From contig DGEI01000042.1 in assembly GCA_002385885.1 (NCBI GenBank), forward strand, positions 21,821 through 85,820: 64,000 nt of DNA, written 5' to 3'. Source of the DNA: Firmicutes bacterium UBA3930 (GTDB lineage: Bacteria > Bacillota > Clostridia > Caldicoprobacterales > Caldicoprobacteraceae). The translations under genes were made by a program, and so were the position numbers. The notes under the pieces are model-generated. The model saw only the letters and a program-made list of their open reading frames with translations. It had not been told where the DNA came from and made no database searches. Position 1 is the first letter of the stretch. Every line of letters starts with the position of its first letter. Below, piece after piece: positions 8,318 through 17,607 of the stretch.

Positions 8318-10174
8318 CTATCTCCTTTTCAGATACCCTCCATCAATCAATTGTTTATATATCGGTTTTCTAATAAGCATATCGCTGTTTCCCTTTGTCT
8401 TTGGAGCAAATGGAGTCAAAAAAGGCACTCCAAAGGATTTCATGCTGCACATCAAAACAAACAAAACCGTTATACCGATCGTAATTCCATAAAAGCCTAA
8501 TACAGACCCAAGAAAAATAAAGAAAAACCTCCCAATCCTTATTGCAAGAGACAATGTATAATTGGGTACAACAAAATTACCTATACCGGTAATGGCAACC
8601 ACAATAATCAATATAGGACTGACAAGTCCCGCTGCTACGGCAGCCTGTCCCAGTATCAATGCTCCTATTATACCCAGGGTCTGCCCTATAACACCGGGTA
8701 TTCGTATACCGCCTTCTCTAATAAGTTCAAAGGACATTTCCATCAGCAAAAGCTCAATTACCATGGGAAAGGGCACCGGTTCCCGCATTTTAACGATAGA
8801 TAACAGCAAAGAAGTAGGTATCATTTCAGTATGAAATTGTACTAAGGAAATCCATAGACCCGGCAGCATCAATGCCGTTATCATTCCAAACAGGCGTATC
8901 AGCCTGATAAACATTCCGTACTGCCAGCGGAGCGCAGTATCTTCGGAAGTATGAAACAAATGGAATATAGTTACCGGCACGGCTATTACAAAAGGTGAAC
9001 CTTCACATATAATGACCACCTGCCCCTCCATGATAAAAGAAGCCGCTCTGTCAGGGCGTTCGGTGCTTACGACCTGCGGAAAGAGCATATAAGGATTGTC
9101 CTCCAGAAATTGTTCAAGCATTCCGCTTCCTTGTATAAAGTCATACTCAATGCTTGTAATCCGTCGCTTTACTTCTTTTACTAATTCGGGATCGGCCGTA
9201 CCTTCCAGGTATACCAGTGCACAGTTGAGCTTGTTTTTGCATCCCACCGGCAATATCTCGGAAATAAGCTTGCTATTCCTTATGATTTTACGGATAAGGG
9301 AAAGGTTGGTGCGCAGATTTTCAGTAAAACCTTCCTGCGAGCCTTTGATGACATTTTCAGTTTTCGGTGATTCTACGCTTCTCTTTTCATAGCCCCTACT
9401 CTCTACTAAAAGAACTTCATCACAGCCTTCAACAAACAGCGCTGTATCCCCGTTAAGAATTTGGTGTATGATTCTATCATAATCCTTCAGCCTGGTTATC
9501 TGGTAGATAGATATAACATTTTTTATAATATAATCAAAAATATTTGCCTGGGAATAGTTAACAAAATGCTCAGCGTTCATAAGCTGAGGCAGAATAAACT
9601 GATTTATTACTGTAGTGTCCACCATTCCGTCCACAAACACAAGACAGGCTTCTATTTTTTGTGCAATTTTGAATTCTCTTAATACAATATCCTGGTTCTT
9701 GGACGCATAGAATTTCAATTTCAAATACTCAATATTTGCCGCCAGGCTATAGGATACCATGCCGTTTTTGATCAACTCAATGGCAGCACAACCATCACCC
9801 GGCAAACCGGTATACCGTTTTTCGGTTTCTGTGTTTTTTGCCTTTTTTCTTCTCCTTATAACAATTGTGGGCTTATTTACCGTATCCGCCTTATTTAACC
9901 CTTTACCCCCATTTTCACCGCTTCGTTTTGCATGATTTTTGATTTCTGAACTTCTTACACTGTCCAGGATCTTTTCCCATTCTATTTCATTATTATTTCC
10001 GGTTTTATCGCTTTGATCTTCATCATTATCAGAATACACGCTCCGTTCATCCGGAGATCCACAGTCAGCCCCCGGTGATATATGCGGTTTATACACAAAG
10101 ATGCTTTTAACTATATTCAGCAACGCAGACAAGTCTATCACACCTTTTGGTTCAGCCATTTTCCTCAACGCCAT
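8318..10174 (-). CDS. gerA: GerA family spore germination protein
   Basis: 618 residues, longer than the roughly 480-550 usual for this subunit. The extra length is a charged, Asn/Asp/Lys-rich segment at about 25-118 before the conserved cytosolic domain (about 120-390). The C-terminal membrane domain at about 395-590 has the typical RWQYGMFIRLIRLFGMITALMLPGLW. With gerB and gerC it builds a nutrient receptor; known GerA proteins assemble as a channel for ion release during germination. Two starts are possible: ATG at 10174 with a weak AAAGAG, or the ATG five codons later (10159) behind GAGG but only three bases away. Confidence 0.93.
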   Translation of the reverse strand: MALRKMAEPKGVIDLSALLNIVKSIFVYKPHISPGADCGSPDERSVYSDNDEDQSDKTGNNNEIEWEKILDSVRSSEIKNHAKRSGENGGKGLNKADTVNKPTIVIRRRKKAKNTETEKRYTGLPGDGCAAIELIKNGMVSYSLAANIEYLKLKFYASKNQDIVLREFKIAQKIEACLVFVDGMVDTTVINQFILPQLMNAEHFVNYSQANIFDYIIKNVISIYQITRLKDYDRIIHQILNGDTALFVEGCDEVLLVESRGYEKRSVESPKTENVIKGSQEGFTENLRTNLSLIRKIIRNSKLISEILPVGCKNKLNCALVYLEGTADPELVKEVKRRITSIEYDFIQGSGMLEQFLEDNPYMLFPQVVSTERPDRAASFIMEGQVVIICEGSPFVIAVPVTIFHLFHTSEDTALRWQYGMFIRLIRLFGMITALMLPGLWISLVQFHTEMIPTSLLLSIVKMREPVPFPMVIELLLMEMSFELIREGGIRIPGVIGQTLGIIGALILGQAAVAAGLVSPILIIVVAITGIGNFVVPNYTLSLAIRIGRFFFIFLGSVLGFYGITIGITVLFVLMCSMKSFGVPFLTPFAPKTKGNSDMLIRKPIYKQLIDGGYLKRR

Positions 10175-10404
10175 AAACTCTTTGCACTAAAACAATTTCT
10201 GATACAGCAATAATATCTTGCACAGTGATTACCTCCAGCCATCATCTTGCAAAAATACATACCGGTTGCATGTAAATAATAAAGACTTACATCTTATTAT
10301 TGCACATTATTTTTGTAATATGCTCAGCTATACCGAAGGCGTTTGTGAAAAACAGCCATATCAATTTTCAGTATGGCAAAATAAGATATGAATTCTTGCA
10401 AATA

Positions 10405-10440
10405 TATAAAAAAATGAGGCAGTGTCATACATGCCTCATT
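10405..10440 (-). terminator. Terminator of the tRNA-Val transcript
   Basis: A perfect nine-base stem, AATGAGGCA with TGCCTCATT (413-421 and 432-440 of the 10 kb block), is followed on the minus strand by seven T residues. It lies 14 bases after the 3' end of the tRNA. Confidence 0.85.
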
Positions 10441-10453
10441 CCATCAAACTCTT

Positions 10454-10529
10454 TGGTGGGACTTACTGGACTCGAACCAGTGACCCCTACAATGTGAATG
10501 TAGTGCTCTCCCAGCTGAGCTAAAGTCCC
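10454..10529 (-). tRNA. tRNA-Val (anticodon CAC)
   Basis: The 76-base cloverleaf is complete on the minus strand. It has the acceptor stem GGGACTT/AAGTCCC, D stem GCTC/GAGC, anticodon stem CTACA/TGTAG with loop TTCACAT, five-base variable region, and T stem ACTGG/CCAGT with loop TTCGAGT. The discriminator is A and the CCA end is encoded. The loop gives CAC, reading the valine codon GUG. The gene is single, with its own terminator downstream. Confidence 0.95.
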
Positions 10530-10670
10530 CTGCACCTAATATTTGTTTTCAAGGTCATTATACCTCTATTACAATTCCATGTCAATAAGTTTTGCAGTGC
10601 CCCACGATCTGAATAATGCATTCGGACCAACATGGAAATATCCATCAATCGCTGGAGAAAATACCCGCAT

Positions 10671-10700
10671 AAAAAAACTCTCCGGCCTTGCCGGAGAGAA
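10671..10700 (-). terminator. Terminator of the glycoside-metabolism genes
   Basis: CTCTCCGGC (10678-10686) pairs with GCCGGAGAG (10690-10698) around a three-base loop. On the minus strand seven T residues follow directly. It lies about 20 bases after the stop of the gene ending at 10720. Confidence 0.92.
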
Positions 10701-10719
10701 GATAAAGCATAGTATTTTA

Positions 10720-12759
10720 TCAGCTAAACTCTATCACAATGGTTTCAAACAATTCCAGCCTGGGAAGGGTAATGGATAATTCATTACCGTTGTCGATATT
10801 AAAGTCCAGATTCATGCCGCCGTACAATGTTTTTACACCGGTAATCTGCTTATCCACCTTCAAACGGATCGGCACATCAAATATAGGCAATGGCTCAAAA
10901 AATCCCGTTCCAAGCTGACCGGAATGGTTGACCAGGGATACCAGCTGCCGTTTTTCATTTTTCTGAATGTGGGAAGCTACTTCAACAACCGGAGAAACAT
11001 CAACCGATATCAGATTTTTCACACTAAGGAGATTTCTGAGCGTACTTATAAGCAGCATGGAATGGGCATGGTTGCTGAGAGTTTCATAATGTCTTCCTAT
11101 ACCCCATGGGATAAATACGCATTTCCCTTTCCCGTACTGCTTTAAAACCATTCCAGGGATGGTGGTTTCCAGGGAATAATAACATTTTTCCGGAGGCCCA
11201 AACATACAGGTTGGAATATAGGACAGATACTTTTCGCTATCGTCATCGGTATCCAGTACCATAAAATCATCATAAAGATATATGATATCAAGATCCTCAA
11301 ATCCCTTGAGTACATTTTTGTCGCAAGGCCTGACCCGTAAGTACATTCCCTTCTCCTGCGGTATTATTTTGCATATCTCCTTAATGCCGGCACAGGCCAG
11401 CATTACTTTGTCCAACAGATTCCCATGGGCATCGTATGCTGATGTCTTTCCGGTAGCCAGAATGTTTCCTCCCTCATTTACATAGGATTCGATATTCCTC
11501 AGCGCAGCCGGGCTCATATCTTTGATATCCGGCAGTATAACCGTTTTATATTTTTTCAGTTTATCCGCAGCTGATGGAGCCGACAAAACCTCATCCTGCA
11601 TAAGATCGAAAAGTATATGCGATTCGGTTAATATCCTGTATATACCCCTGAACTCCTTCCCGCTTTCGTGAAGCATACTTTTGGAAGGCACCACAAGACA
11701 GGCATCCGCAATGGATTCAATCCCGGTGTAGTATTCTTCATTTTCTTTATGAAATTTAAACAGCTTTTTCACAATGTCAAAACAAATGCGATCGTCCTGA
11801 TTGCTGAGGGTACCGATCACATAATAATCCATCCATCCGCCATATACAATGCTTTGTGCGATTCTGACCGCCGTCAGATTTGGGGATACCGATGAATGCC
11901 GGAAGGGAAAATCAATGAAATGAACAGCAGTATTGCTGGTAACCATATTATCCCATGAACCAGATACCATTTTTACATGGTGCCCGGCTGAGTAGTTCCA
12001 TTCAGGCAGAGGCCTGTCAAGAGCGGTGTTGGACTCGCTTCTGAATATGTCAACCCCTTCACTGGCCCACAATGCAATGGCTATATTTTCATTTTTATCT
12101 TTTATAAACCTGCGTATTTTGTGAAACAATTCCCTTCGGGTTTCCTGTCTGAATCTGTCATATAGCCTGAAAACAGGATCATTCACATCTTCCTCCAATG
12201 GCAGGGGATGGCCATACCTTTCAAAAAAGGCCTTTTTGCAATTGTCACACTGGCATATGCCATGATAATTCCCGCTGTAGTCGGTTGTTACATATCCGGC
12301 CATGTTGAAGAAGATACCGTCGATCGGATAATTGTCGATAACCTCTCCTAAGATCTCCAGGCAGTGTTCCTGTTGATACCTTCCATTAATACATGCATGT
12401 ACCTGGCCGTTATAATTAATAATGTTTCCCCCAGGACTTACATACAACCATTCAGGATGTTCCTCTGCAAGAACCTCGTTTACCTTGCTGAAATCAAAAC
12501 GGGCAACAAATCTGATTCCCTCCTGCTTTACTCTGTCCAGCACTTTCCCTGCCAAATCATCATTCATGTATGGGTTTTTATAGTGAAAAGGCAGTTTTGT
12601 AGGATAGTTGGCAACGATCCCGCCAACATTAAAAAGGACCACATTGGCCGAATACTCTTTCAGCTTCTGTACATACTCTTCAACGTCAAGGCTGGCATCG
12701 ATCTCGCGGAGGTTTGTCTGAATCATCCTCATAGGTTTCTGCATCCACCAGCTGCCCAT
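10720..12759 (-). CDS. GHL6-like glycoside hydrolase family protein
   Basis: 679 residues. The N-terminal two thirds (about 10-335) look like the TIM barrel of the hypothetical glycosyl hydrolase 6 group, which is related to GH29 and GH42-type enzymes; WLYVSPGGNIINYNGQVHACIN and IDGIFFNMAGYVTTDY are typical strand regions, and a CQCDNC pair may bind metal. A flavodoxin/glutaminase-like domain (about 365-480, DACLVVPSK, TVILPDIKDMSPAALRNIESYVNEGGNILATG) and a beta-sandwich end follow, as in beta-galactosidase trimerisation regions. No signal peptide, so it should act in the cytoplasm. I chose ATG 12759, nine bases after GAGG, over the ATG at 12768, which abuts it. Substrate unknown; its neighbour suggests fucosides or similar. 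Confidence 0.7.
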   Translation of the reverse strand: MGSWWMQKPMRMIQTNLREIDASLDVEEYVQKLKEYSANVVLFNVGGIVANYPTKLPFHYKNPYMNDDLAGKVLDRVKQEGIRFVARFDFSKVNEVLAEEHPEWLYVSPGGNIINYNGQVHACINGRYQQEHCLEILGEVIDNYPIDGIFFNMAGYVTTDYSGNYHGICQCDNCKKAFFERYGHPLPLEEDVNDPVFRLYDRFRQETRRELFHKIRRFIKDKNENIAIALWASEGVDIFRSESNTALDRPLPEWNYSAGHHVKMVSGSWDNMVTSNTAVHFIDFPFRHSSVSPNLTAVRIAQSIVYGGWMDYYVIGTLSNQDDRICFDIVKKLFKFHKENEEYYTGIESIADACLVVPSKSMLHESGKEFRGIYRILTESHILFDLMQDEVLSAPSAADKLKKYKTVILPDIKDMSPAALRNIESYVNEGGNILATGKTSAYDAHGNLLDKVMLACAGIKEICKIIPQEKGMYLRVRPCDKNVLKGFEDLDIIYLYDDFMVLDTDDDSEKYLSYIPTCMFGPPEKCYYSLETTIPGMVLKQYGKGKCVFIPWGIGRHYETLSNHAHSMLLISTLRNLLSVKNLISVDVSPVVEVASHIQKNEKRQLVSLVNHSGQLGTGFFEPLPIFDVPIRLKVDKQITGVKTLYGGMNLDFNIDNGNELSITLPRLELFETIVIEFS

Positions 12760-12826
12760 TTTTATCATCCTCTCTATAATCGTTATATATTATTCTTGTA
12801 AACATACTGTACTCTATCATACCTTT

Positions 12827-12855
12827 TATATAATGTCTTAACTTCCTTCTGTCAA
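12827..12855 (-). promoter_or_regulatory. Candidate sigma-A promoter for the GHL6-like gene
   Basis: On the minus strand a perfect -35 TTGACA (12850-12855) is followed after exactly 17 bases by TATATA (12827-12832). It lies within the 290-base gap after the GH29 gene and would give a start point about 60 bases before the GHL6 ATG. The gene can therefore be expressed separately from the two genes upstream. Confidence 0.55.
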
Positions 12856-13049
12856 AGCCTGCATCCTCAGCCCGTCCTGCCCCTTGTAAAGGAATTGACT
12901 GCTGCGCCGGTTCGTTAGCCACGCTATCGGTAGCCCTGGCCAATGCAGTCTTCATAGGCCTGTAATGTTTGTCCTTCCCTGATGCCCCGATGTTATATTG
13001 ATTATAGAACCACTGCATATGTATGCAGAGAAAATATCAATTTCATTTA

Positions 13050-14528
13050 CTATTTGCAACTAATTTTAAAACAATGAGCAAACTCTACAGGCCTCTTTTT
13101 CGGCAGTCCCGTCAAAAGCAAGCCATCTCTTTTCATATCAAAGTTAATTTTGCCATCATAGCCCAACAGCTCAATCTTTTCAATAGCCAGCAGTTTAAGC
13201 ATCGGACCGTCTTCTCCTGTAGAAAAACTCTTTATTAATGCAGTACCATCCTCAGGCCATCCGAGTTGAAAGGCATATATACAATTGCCTTTTTGAGTAA
13301 AACGGAAATCCTGGGGAGTATATTCAACCTCCGGTTCATCAAACCTGTGTTTAGGCTGCACAATTGTACTGCCTTCCTGAGCAATATGCCATGGACGCGT
13401 ACCATATATCCCTTCTCCATTGATTTTAATCCATTCAGCCATTTTATTCAGTATGCTAATGCATTCTTCATCCAAAGTCCCGTCAGGGCGCTGAGGAAAA
13501 TTGAGTAAAAGATTCCCATTTTTGGCCACAATATCAACCAGCATTTCAATTACCTGCTTAGCACTCTTATACTTCTGTCTCACATCATAAAACCATCCGC
13601 CTACACATGTATCAGTCTGCCAGGGGTATTGAAACTTATCCCTCTGAACACTTCGCTCAATGTCAAGAATTCCTACCGTATAAACCAGGGGATTTCTGCC
13701 CTTTTGAGTATATACCGCCTGATTTGTTCCACCGTTTTCTTTGATACTGGTATTATACAGATGGGCAACTATTCCTAACCCATATTTATCAAAAGGTACA
13801 GTACCATCTGTATAAAGAAGATCCGGTTTGTATTTATCAATTAAATCCTTGATTCTGTCAAACCAATGCTTGTGCCACCAGGAATTATCAGTATACCATA
13901 TCAAGTCTGTTTCCTGTTGTTTTTCATAATCATCCTTGTTGGGATGGTAGAAATCTTCATATTCCGGATCATTTCCGTCATAAGGAACTCCTGCATAGGG
14001 GCCCGATTTATCACATCCTTTATTAACCGTCCACCAGGAAAAGGATGCACCAAGGTGTTCGGTAACACCAAACGGAAGTCCGTGTTTTTTGGCTTCTTTC
14101 TTAAACATTCCTACAATATCCTTCTTTGGGCCCACATTGACAGAATTCCATTTATTATGCTTTGAATCCCAGTTATCAAAATTATCATGATGGACAGCCT
14201 GAGCACAGAAATATTTCGCCCCTGCCCTGACATACAGGTCCATTAAAGCTCCCGGATCAAAATTTTCCGCTTTCCATAACTTAACTACATCTTTCCATCC
14301 ATGTTCGGATGGATGGCCATATACCCTCCAGTGATGATAATACTGGTCGCTTCCTTCAATATACATATTCCTGGCGTACCAGTCACCGTACATCGGTACC
14401 GACTGTGGACCCCAATGAGCCCAGATCCCGAGTTTTGCATCCTTAAACCAATCGGGACATTCATACTGCCTTAACGATTCCCAGGTCGGTTCAAAAGGTC
14501 CCTTTTCAATAGTTTCCCATTTTTCCAT
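13050..14528 (-). CDS. Alpha-L-fucosidase, glycoside hydrolase family 29
   Basis: 492 residues. The GH29 hallmarks are visible: KLGIWAHWGPQSVP at 32-45, AKYFCAQAVHHDNFDNWDSK at 104-123 with the paired histidines 113-114, and PDLLYTDGTVPFD with Asp241 as the expected catalytic nucleophile. The enzyme removes terminal alpha-L-fucose with retention. There is no signal peptide, so it should work on imported oligosaccharides inside the cell. The ATG follows GAGGTGAAC. It lies 56 bases after the aldo/keto reductase gene, probably in one transcript. No fucose catabolic genes or sugar transporter lie in the window, so the substrate is inferred from family only. Confidence 0.88.
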   Translation of the reverse strand: MEKWETIEKGPFEPTWESLRQYECPDWFKDAKLGIWAHWGPQSVPMYGDWYARNMYIEGSDQYYHHWRVYGHPSEHGWKDVVKLWKAENFDPGALMDLYVRAGAKYFCAQAVHHDNFDNWDSKHNKWNSVNVGPKKDIVGMFKKEAKKHGLPFGVTEHLGASFSWWTVNKGCDKSGPYAGVPYDGNDPEYEDFYHPNKDDYEKQQETDLIWYTDNSWWHKHWFDRIKDLIDKYKPDLLYTDGTVPFDKYGLGIVAHLYNTSIKENGGTNQAVYTQKGRNPLVYTVGILDIERSVQRDKFQYPWQTDTCVGGWFYDVRQKYKSAKQVIEMLVDIVAKNGNLLLNFPQRPDGTLDEECISILNKMAEWIKINGEGIYGTRPWHIAQEGSTIVQPKHRFDEPEVEYTPQDFRFTQKGNCIYAFQLGWPEDGTALIKSFSTGEDGPMLKLLAIEKIELLGYDGKINFDMKRDGLLLTGLPKKRPVEFAHCFKISCK

Positions 14529-14584
14529 GCATGTTCACCTCGTTTTTTATCGGTAGTTTTATCTTTTTTATGCTAACTGCAAGC

Positions 14585-15622
14585 TCAGATGCCTGCAATC
14601 CGGCCATCTTCATCCCACAGGTCTCTCCAATCCTTCGCTCCTTCCCACAAAAATACCTGTCCCTTGATCAAACGGCAGTTTTTATCAATGGCCTCTATCT
14701 CTTTCATCTCTTCCTCAGTCAATGGATCTTCAACCACACCTTTAATGTTGCTGAGATAATTCCTGCGTTTAGTAGAAAAAGGAATGGGTATCTGTCCGCG
14801 CTGCACTGCCCATTTCAGGCATACAACAGCAGGATGGACGTTATGCCTCTCAGCTATTTTGACTATAACAGGGTCCTCAAGGTCAACCGTGTCTTCCGGT
14901 GTCCTGTCGCGCTCCGGGCGGTTGGGTGAGCCCAGCGGGCAATATCCTATTGGTACAATTCCATTATCCACTACAAATTTGAAGAGCTCCGGCTGCTGGA
15001 AATGAGGATGCAGTTCCATCTCATTGCATACCGGTTTTATCTCTGCATCCCTCAGCAAAAGCTTCAGCTTGGGGATAGTCATATTCGACGTACCGATATA
15101 CCTTACCAGGCCCAGTTTTACCAGCCTCTCCATCTGTCTCCACGTCTTCATAAACTCTTCATGAATATACGGCCTGGCATTTGGGTCCCGGTGCCCTACA
15201 TCACACCCCGGAGGGTGATAGTTGGGAAAAGGCCAGTGAACCAGGTAAAGGTCAAGATACTCCAGCTTTAAGTCCTTTAACGTCTTCGCACAGGACAGCA
15301 GCACATCCCCTTCGCCATGCATGTCATTCCAAAGTTTTGATGTGATCCAAAGCTCATCACGCTTTATACCTGCCTGCATAACCTCCTTTAACACTTCTCC
15401 AACAGCGTATTCATTTCCATATACAGCAGCACAGTCGATAAACCGGTATCCCACTGATATGGCGCCCCGTACAGCCTCTGCCACCTCCTCTGCAGAAGCA
15501 TGATCCGACCCAAAGGTGCCAAATCCGATAGCAGGAATCTCTTCGCCGGTGCAAAGGGTTTTCTTCGGTATCTTACCGGGATCCACCCCGTCCGGATCAA
15601 CAGCAAAGCTTTGTTTTAACAT
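14585..15622 (-). CDS. Aldo/keto reductase
   Basis: 345 residues, a (beta/alpha)8 NAD(P)H-dependent oxidoreductase. The catalytic tetrad is present: Asp63 (FIDCAAVYG), Tyr68, Lys96 (ITSKLWN) and His129 (YLVHWPF). The cofactor-site segment IPFSTKRRNYLSNIKGV near 275-292 is also recognisable. It reduces aldehydes or ketones, sugars among them. The ATG follows AAGGGGAAC. As first gene of the group with the GH29 enzyme it may act on a released sugar. The roughly 270 bases upstream (15623-15889) contain no gene that I can see and should hold the promoter. Confidence 0.88.
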   Translation of the reverse strand: MLKQSFAVDPDGVDPGKIPKKTLCTGEEIPAIGFGTFGSDHASAEEVAEAVRGAISVGYRFIDCAAVYGNEYAVGEVLKEVMQAGIKRDELWITSKLWNDMHGEGDVLLSCAKTLKDLKLEYLDLYLVHWPFPNYHPPGCDVGHRDPNARPYIHEEFMKTWRQMERLVKLGLVRYIGTSNMTIPKLKLLLRDAEIKPVCNEMELHPHFQQPELFKFVVDNGIVPIGYCPLGSPNRPERDRTPEDTVDLEDPVIVKIAERHNVHPAVVCLKWAVQRGQIPIPFSTKRRNYLSNIKGVVEDPLTEEEMKEIEAIDKNCRLIKGQVFLWEGAKDWRDLWDEDGRIAGI

Positions 15623-15889
15623 GGTTTGTTCCCCTTTCTGTTTTTATGTATGCATATAGAACAAGCAAACGGCATCATATATTTTTTTTATTTACTACGT
15701 TCAAAAAAATTTGATAGAGATCCCCAAAGAAGTGATAACCATATTCCTGAAAATAATCATACAGAAGTTCTACAGCAGAAATTATACAATCTAACACAAT
15801 TGTACCATGAATGGCCATTTATTTGAACACTAAACACATATGAAAGGTGAAAAAGTATGAAACCTTCTTTCCTGAAACAGGGCAGTCAA

Positions 15890-15950
15890 TATAAAAAAAA
15901 GATATCAATAGGTATGGTCCGGATTGAATTCCTTGCCTCCCATTGATATC
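15890..15950 (-). terminator. Terminator of the amino acid ABC importer operon
   Basis: GATATCAAT and its complement ATTGATATC (ends at 15950 and 15901) form a stem extended by a G-T and two G-C pairs. The loop is about 26 bases, and eight T residues follow on the minus strand. It lies about 85 bases after the stop of the ATPase gene. Confidence 0.8.
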
Positions 15951-16033
15951 AGATATTCATGCAAACAGATTTTATTCCTGATAAATGTTAATGCTGCCAA
16001 ACGCTGAAGATATCTATGCCAATAAATGTATTG

Positions 16034-16792
16034 CTACAACACCTGCTCAATAAAGCTTTTGGTCCTCTCATTGCTGGGGCTGCGGAAAATATCCTTTGGA
16101 CAGCCCTCCTCTATGATTTCTCCATCATCCATAAAAATAACGCGATCGGCCACTTCCCTGGCAAAACCCATTTCATGAGTAACAACCAGCATGGTCATAC
16201 GGTCTTCGGCGAGATCCCGCATAACCTTGAGCACTTCTCCGGTGAGCTCCGGATCCAGCGATGAAGTAGGCTCGTCAAAAAGCATTATATCAGGTTTCAT
16301 TGCCAGGGCTCTTGCTATTGCCACCCTCTGCTTCTGCCCTCCCGAAAGCTGTGAAGGATAATTGTCCCTTTTATCTGCCAATCCTACCCTTTTTAGCAAT
16401 CCTTCAGCTATATCAACAGCCTCTTCCCTATCCATTTTATTGACAATAACAGGTGCTTCAATGATATTTCCCAGTACGGTTTTGTGAGGAAACAGGTTGA
16501 AATTCTGAAATACCATACCGAGTTTTTTGCATATCTCCCTTACCTGTTTATCAGGGACATAACAGCTCTTTCCCTCTTCCGTTTCATATGCGAATGGCTG
16601 CCCCTGTATTGTAATATCCCCTCTGTCGATAACTTCCAAATGAATAAGACAACGCAATAATGTGCTTTTACCCGAACCGGAAGGGCCAATTATGGCTATA
16701 ACCTCACCTTCTTCAACATTCAGTGAAATACCTTTCAAAACATGTAAACGGTCAAATGACTTATGAATATTTCTGGCTTCAATCATATACAT
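16034..16792 (-). CDS. Polar amino acid ABC transporter ATPase (GlnQ-like)
   Basis: 252 residues. Walker A is GPSGSGKST, the signature LSGGQKQRVAIARAL and Walker B IMLFDEPTSSLDPE; the switch histidine lies in VVTHEMGFAREVADRV. Close to GlnQ/HisP-type ATPases that drive uptake of polar amino acids. Three ATGs are possible at 16801, 16792 and 16786; 16792 (MYMIEARNIHKSF) fits best with AGGAG ten bases upstream. It is the last gene of the operon binding protein, permease, ATPase. Confidence 0.93.
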   Translation of the reverse strand: MYMIEARNIHKSFDRLHVLKGISLNVEEGEVIAIIGPSGSGKSTLLRCLIHLEVIDRGDITIQGQPFAYETEEGKSCYVPDKQVREICKKLGMVFQNFNLFPHKTVLGNIIEAPVIVNKMDREEAVDIAEGLLKRVGLADKRDNYPSQLSGGQKQRVAIARALAMKPDIMLFDEPTSSLDPELTGEVLKVMRDLAEDRMTMLVVTHEMGFAREVADRVIFMDDGEIIEEGCPKDIFRSPSNERTKSFIEQVL

Positions 16793-16808
16793 ACGTCCCA
16801 TTCTCCTA

Positions 16809-17483
16809 TCAGTATACTGCAAATCGTTTTTCCAGCTTATCAAATACTTTGGTCAATACGAATGTCATGGCCAGATAAAATACTGCCGCCACAACAAAAG
16901 GTGATGTCACCGCATCCCTGGATACCGCAATTTTGGTTGCTCTCAAAAGTTCTCCCAGCCCAATGGCATATACCAGGGCCGTGTCTTTAACAAGGGTAAT
17001 GGCTTCATTGCTGACCGGGGGCAGCACCCTTCTCACGGTTTGGGGAAGGATAACCCGCCACATGGTCTGCCAGTACGTAAAGCCAAGAACCTTTGCTCCT
17101 TCATACTGTCCTTTGTCAATAGACTGTATGCCCGCTCTGAAAATCTCTGCCAGATAAGCGGCATAGTTCAGGACAAAAGCAATACATGACGCCGGGAAAT
17201 TATCAAGAACAATACCAAAATTAGGCAAACCATAGTATACGAAGAAAACCTGAAGAAGAAGGGGAGTACCCCGTAATAGCCATATATATGTGGCAACAGC
17301 ACTGCTAAGCAGTTTGTACTTAGAAATGCGGGCCAGTGCTATAAGTACTCCCAGCGGTATTGACAGTATTATGGTGATAAAGAACAGCTTCAGAGTAACG
17401 ACCGTACCCTCCAGCATAGGAACGATGATCCTGGATATATAGCTCATAGTAGGGATAACTACTTCAGATAAAAGTTCCTGCAT
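16809..17483 (-). CDS. Polar amino acid ABC transporter permease
   Basis: 224 residues with five membrane helices. The HisMQ-type permease motif that contacts the ATPase lies in EIFRAGIQSIDKGQYEGAKVLGFTYWQTMWRVILPQ (about 112-150); note the EAA-loop form KGQYEGAKVLG. As a single permease it probably forms a homodimer. The ATG at 17483 follows GGGAGAGAG. It sits between the binding-protein gene (124 bases upstream) and the ATPase gene (16 bases downstream). Confidence 0.93.
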   Translation of the reverse strand: MQELLSEVVIPTMSYISRIIVPMLEGTVVTLKLFFITIILSIPLGVLIALARISKYKLLSSAVATYIWLLRGTPLLLQVFFVYYGLPNFGIVLDNFPASCIAFVLNYAAYLAEIFRAGIQSIDKGQYEGAKVLGFTYWQTMWRVILPQTVRRVLPPVSNEAITLVKDTALVYAIGLGELLRATKIAVSRDAVTSPFVVAAVFYLAMTFVLTKVFDKLEKRFAVY

Positions 17484-17607
17484 TTTCTCTCTCCCGCAAT
17501 AAATATAAATAATATATGAACCCTGCTTGATTCATGTTAATAGATGCAAAATTATACCCATTGTAATGCTTTTTATCAAGTTTTATTCTATTATAGCATT
17601 TACGACA

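Noticed and set aside
12686..13018. 110-codon minus-strand frame between the GH29 and GHL6-like genes
   Set aside because: It overlaps the start of the GHL6-like gene in another frame, contains the promoter, lacks a ribosome binding site and has a composition unlike a folded protein. I left it out as a gene.
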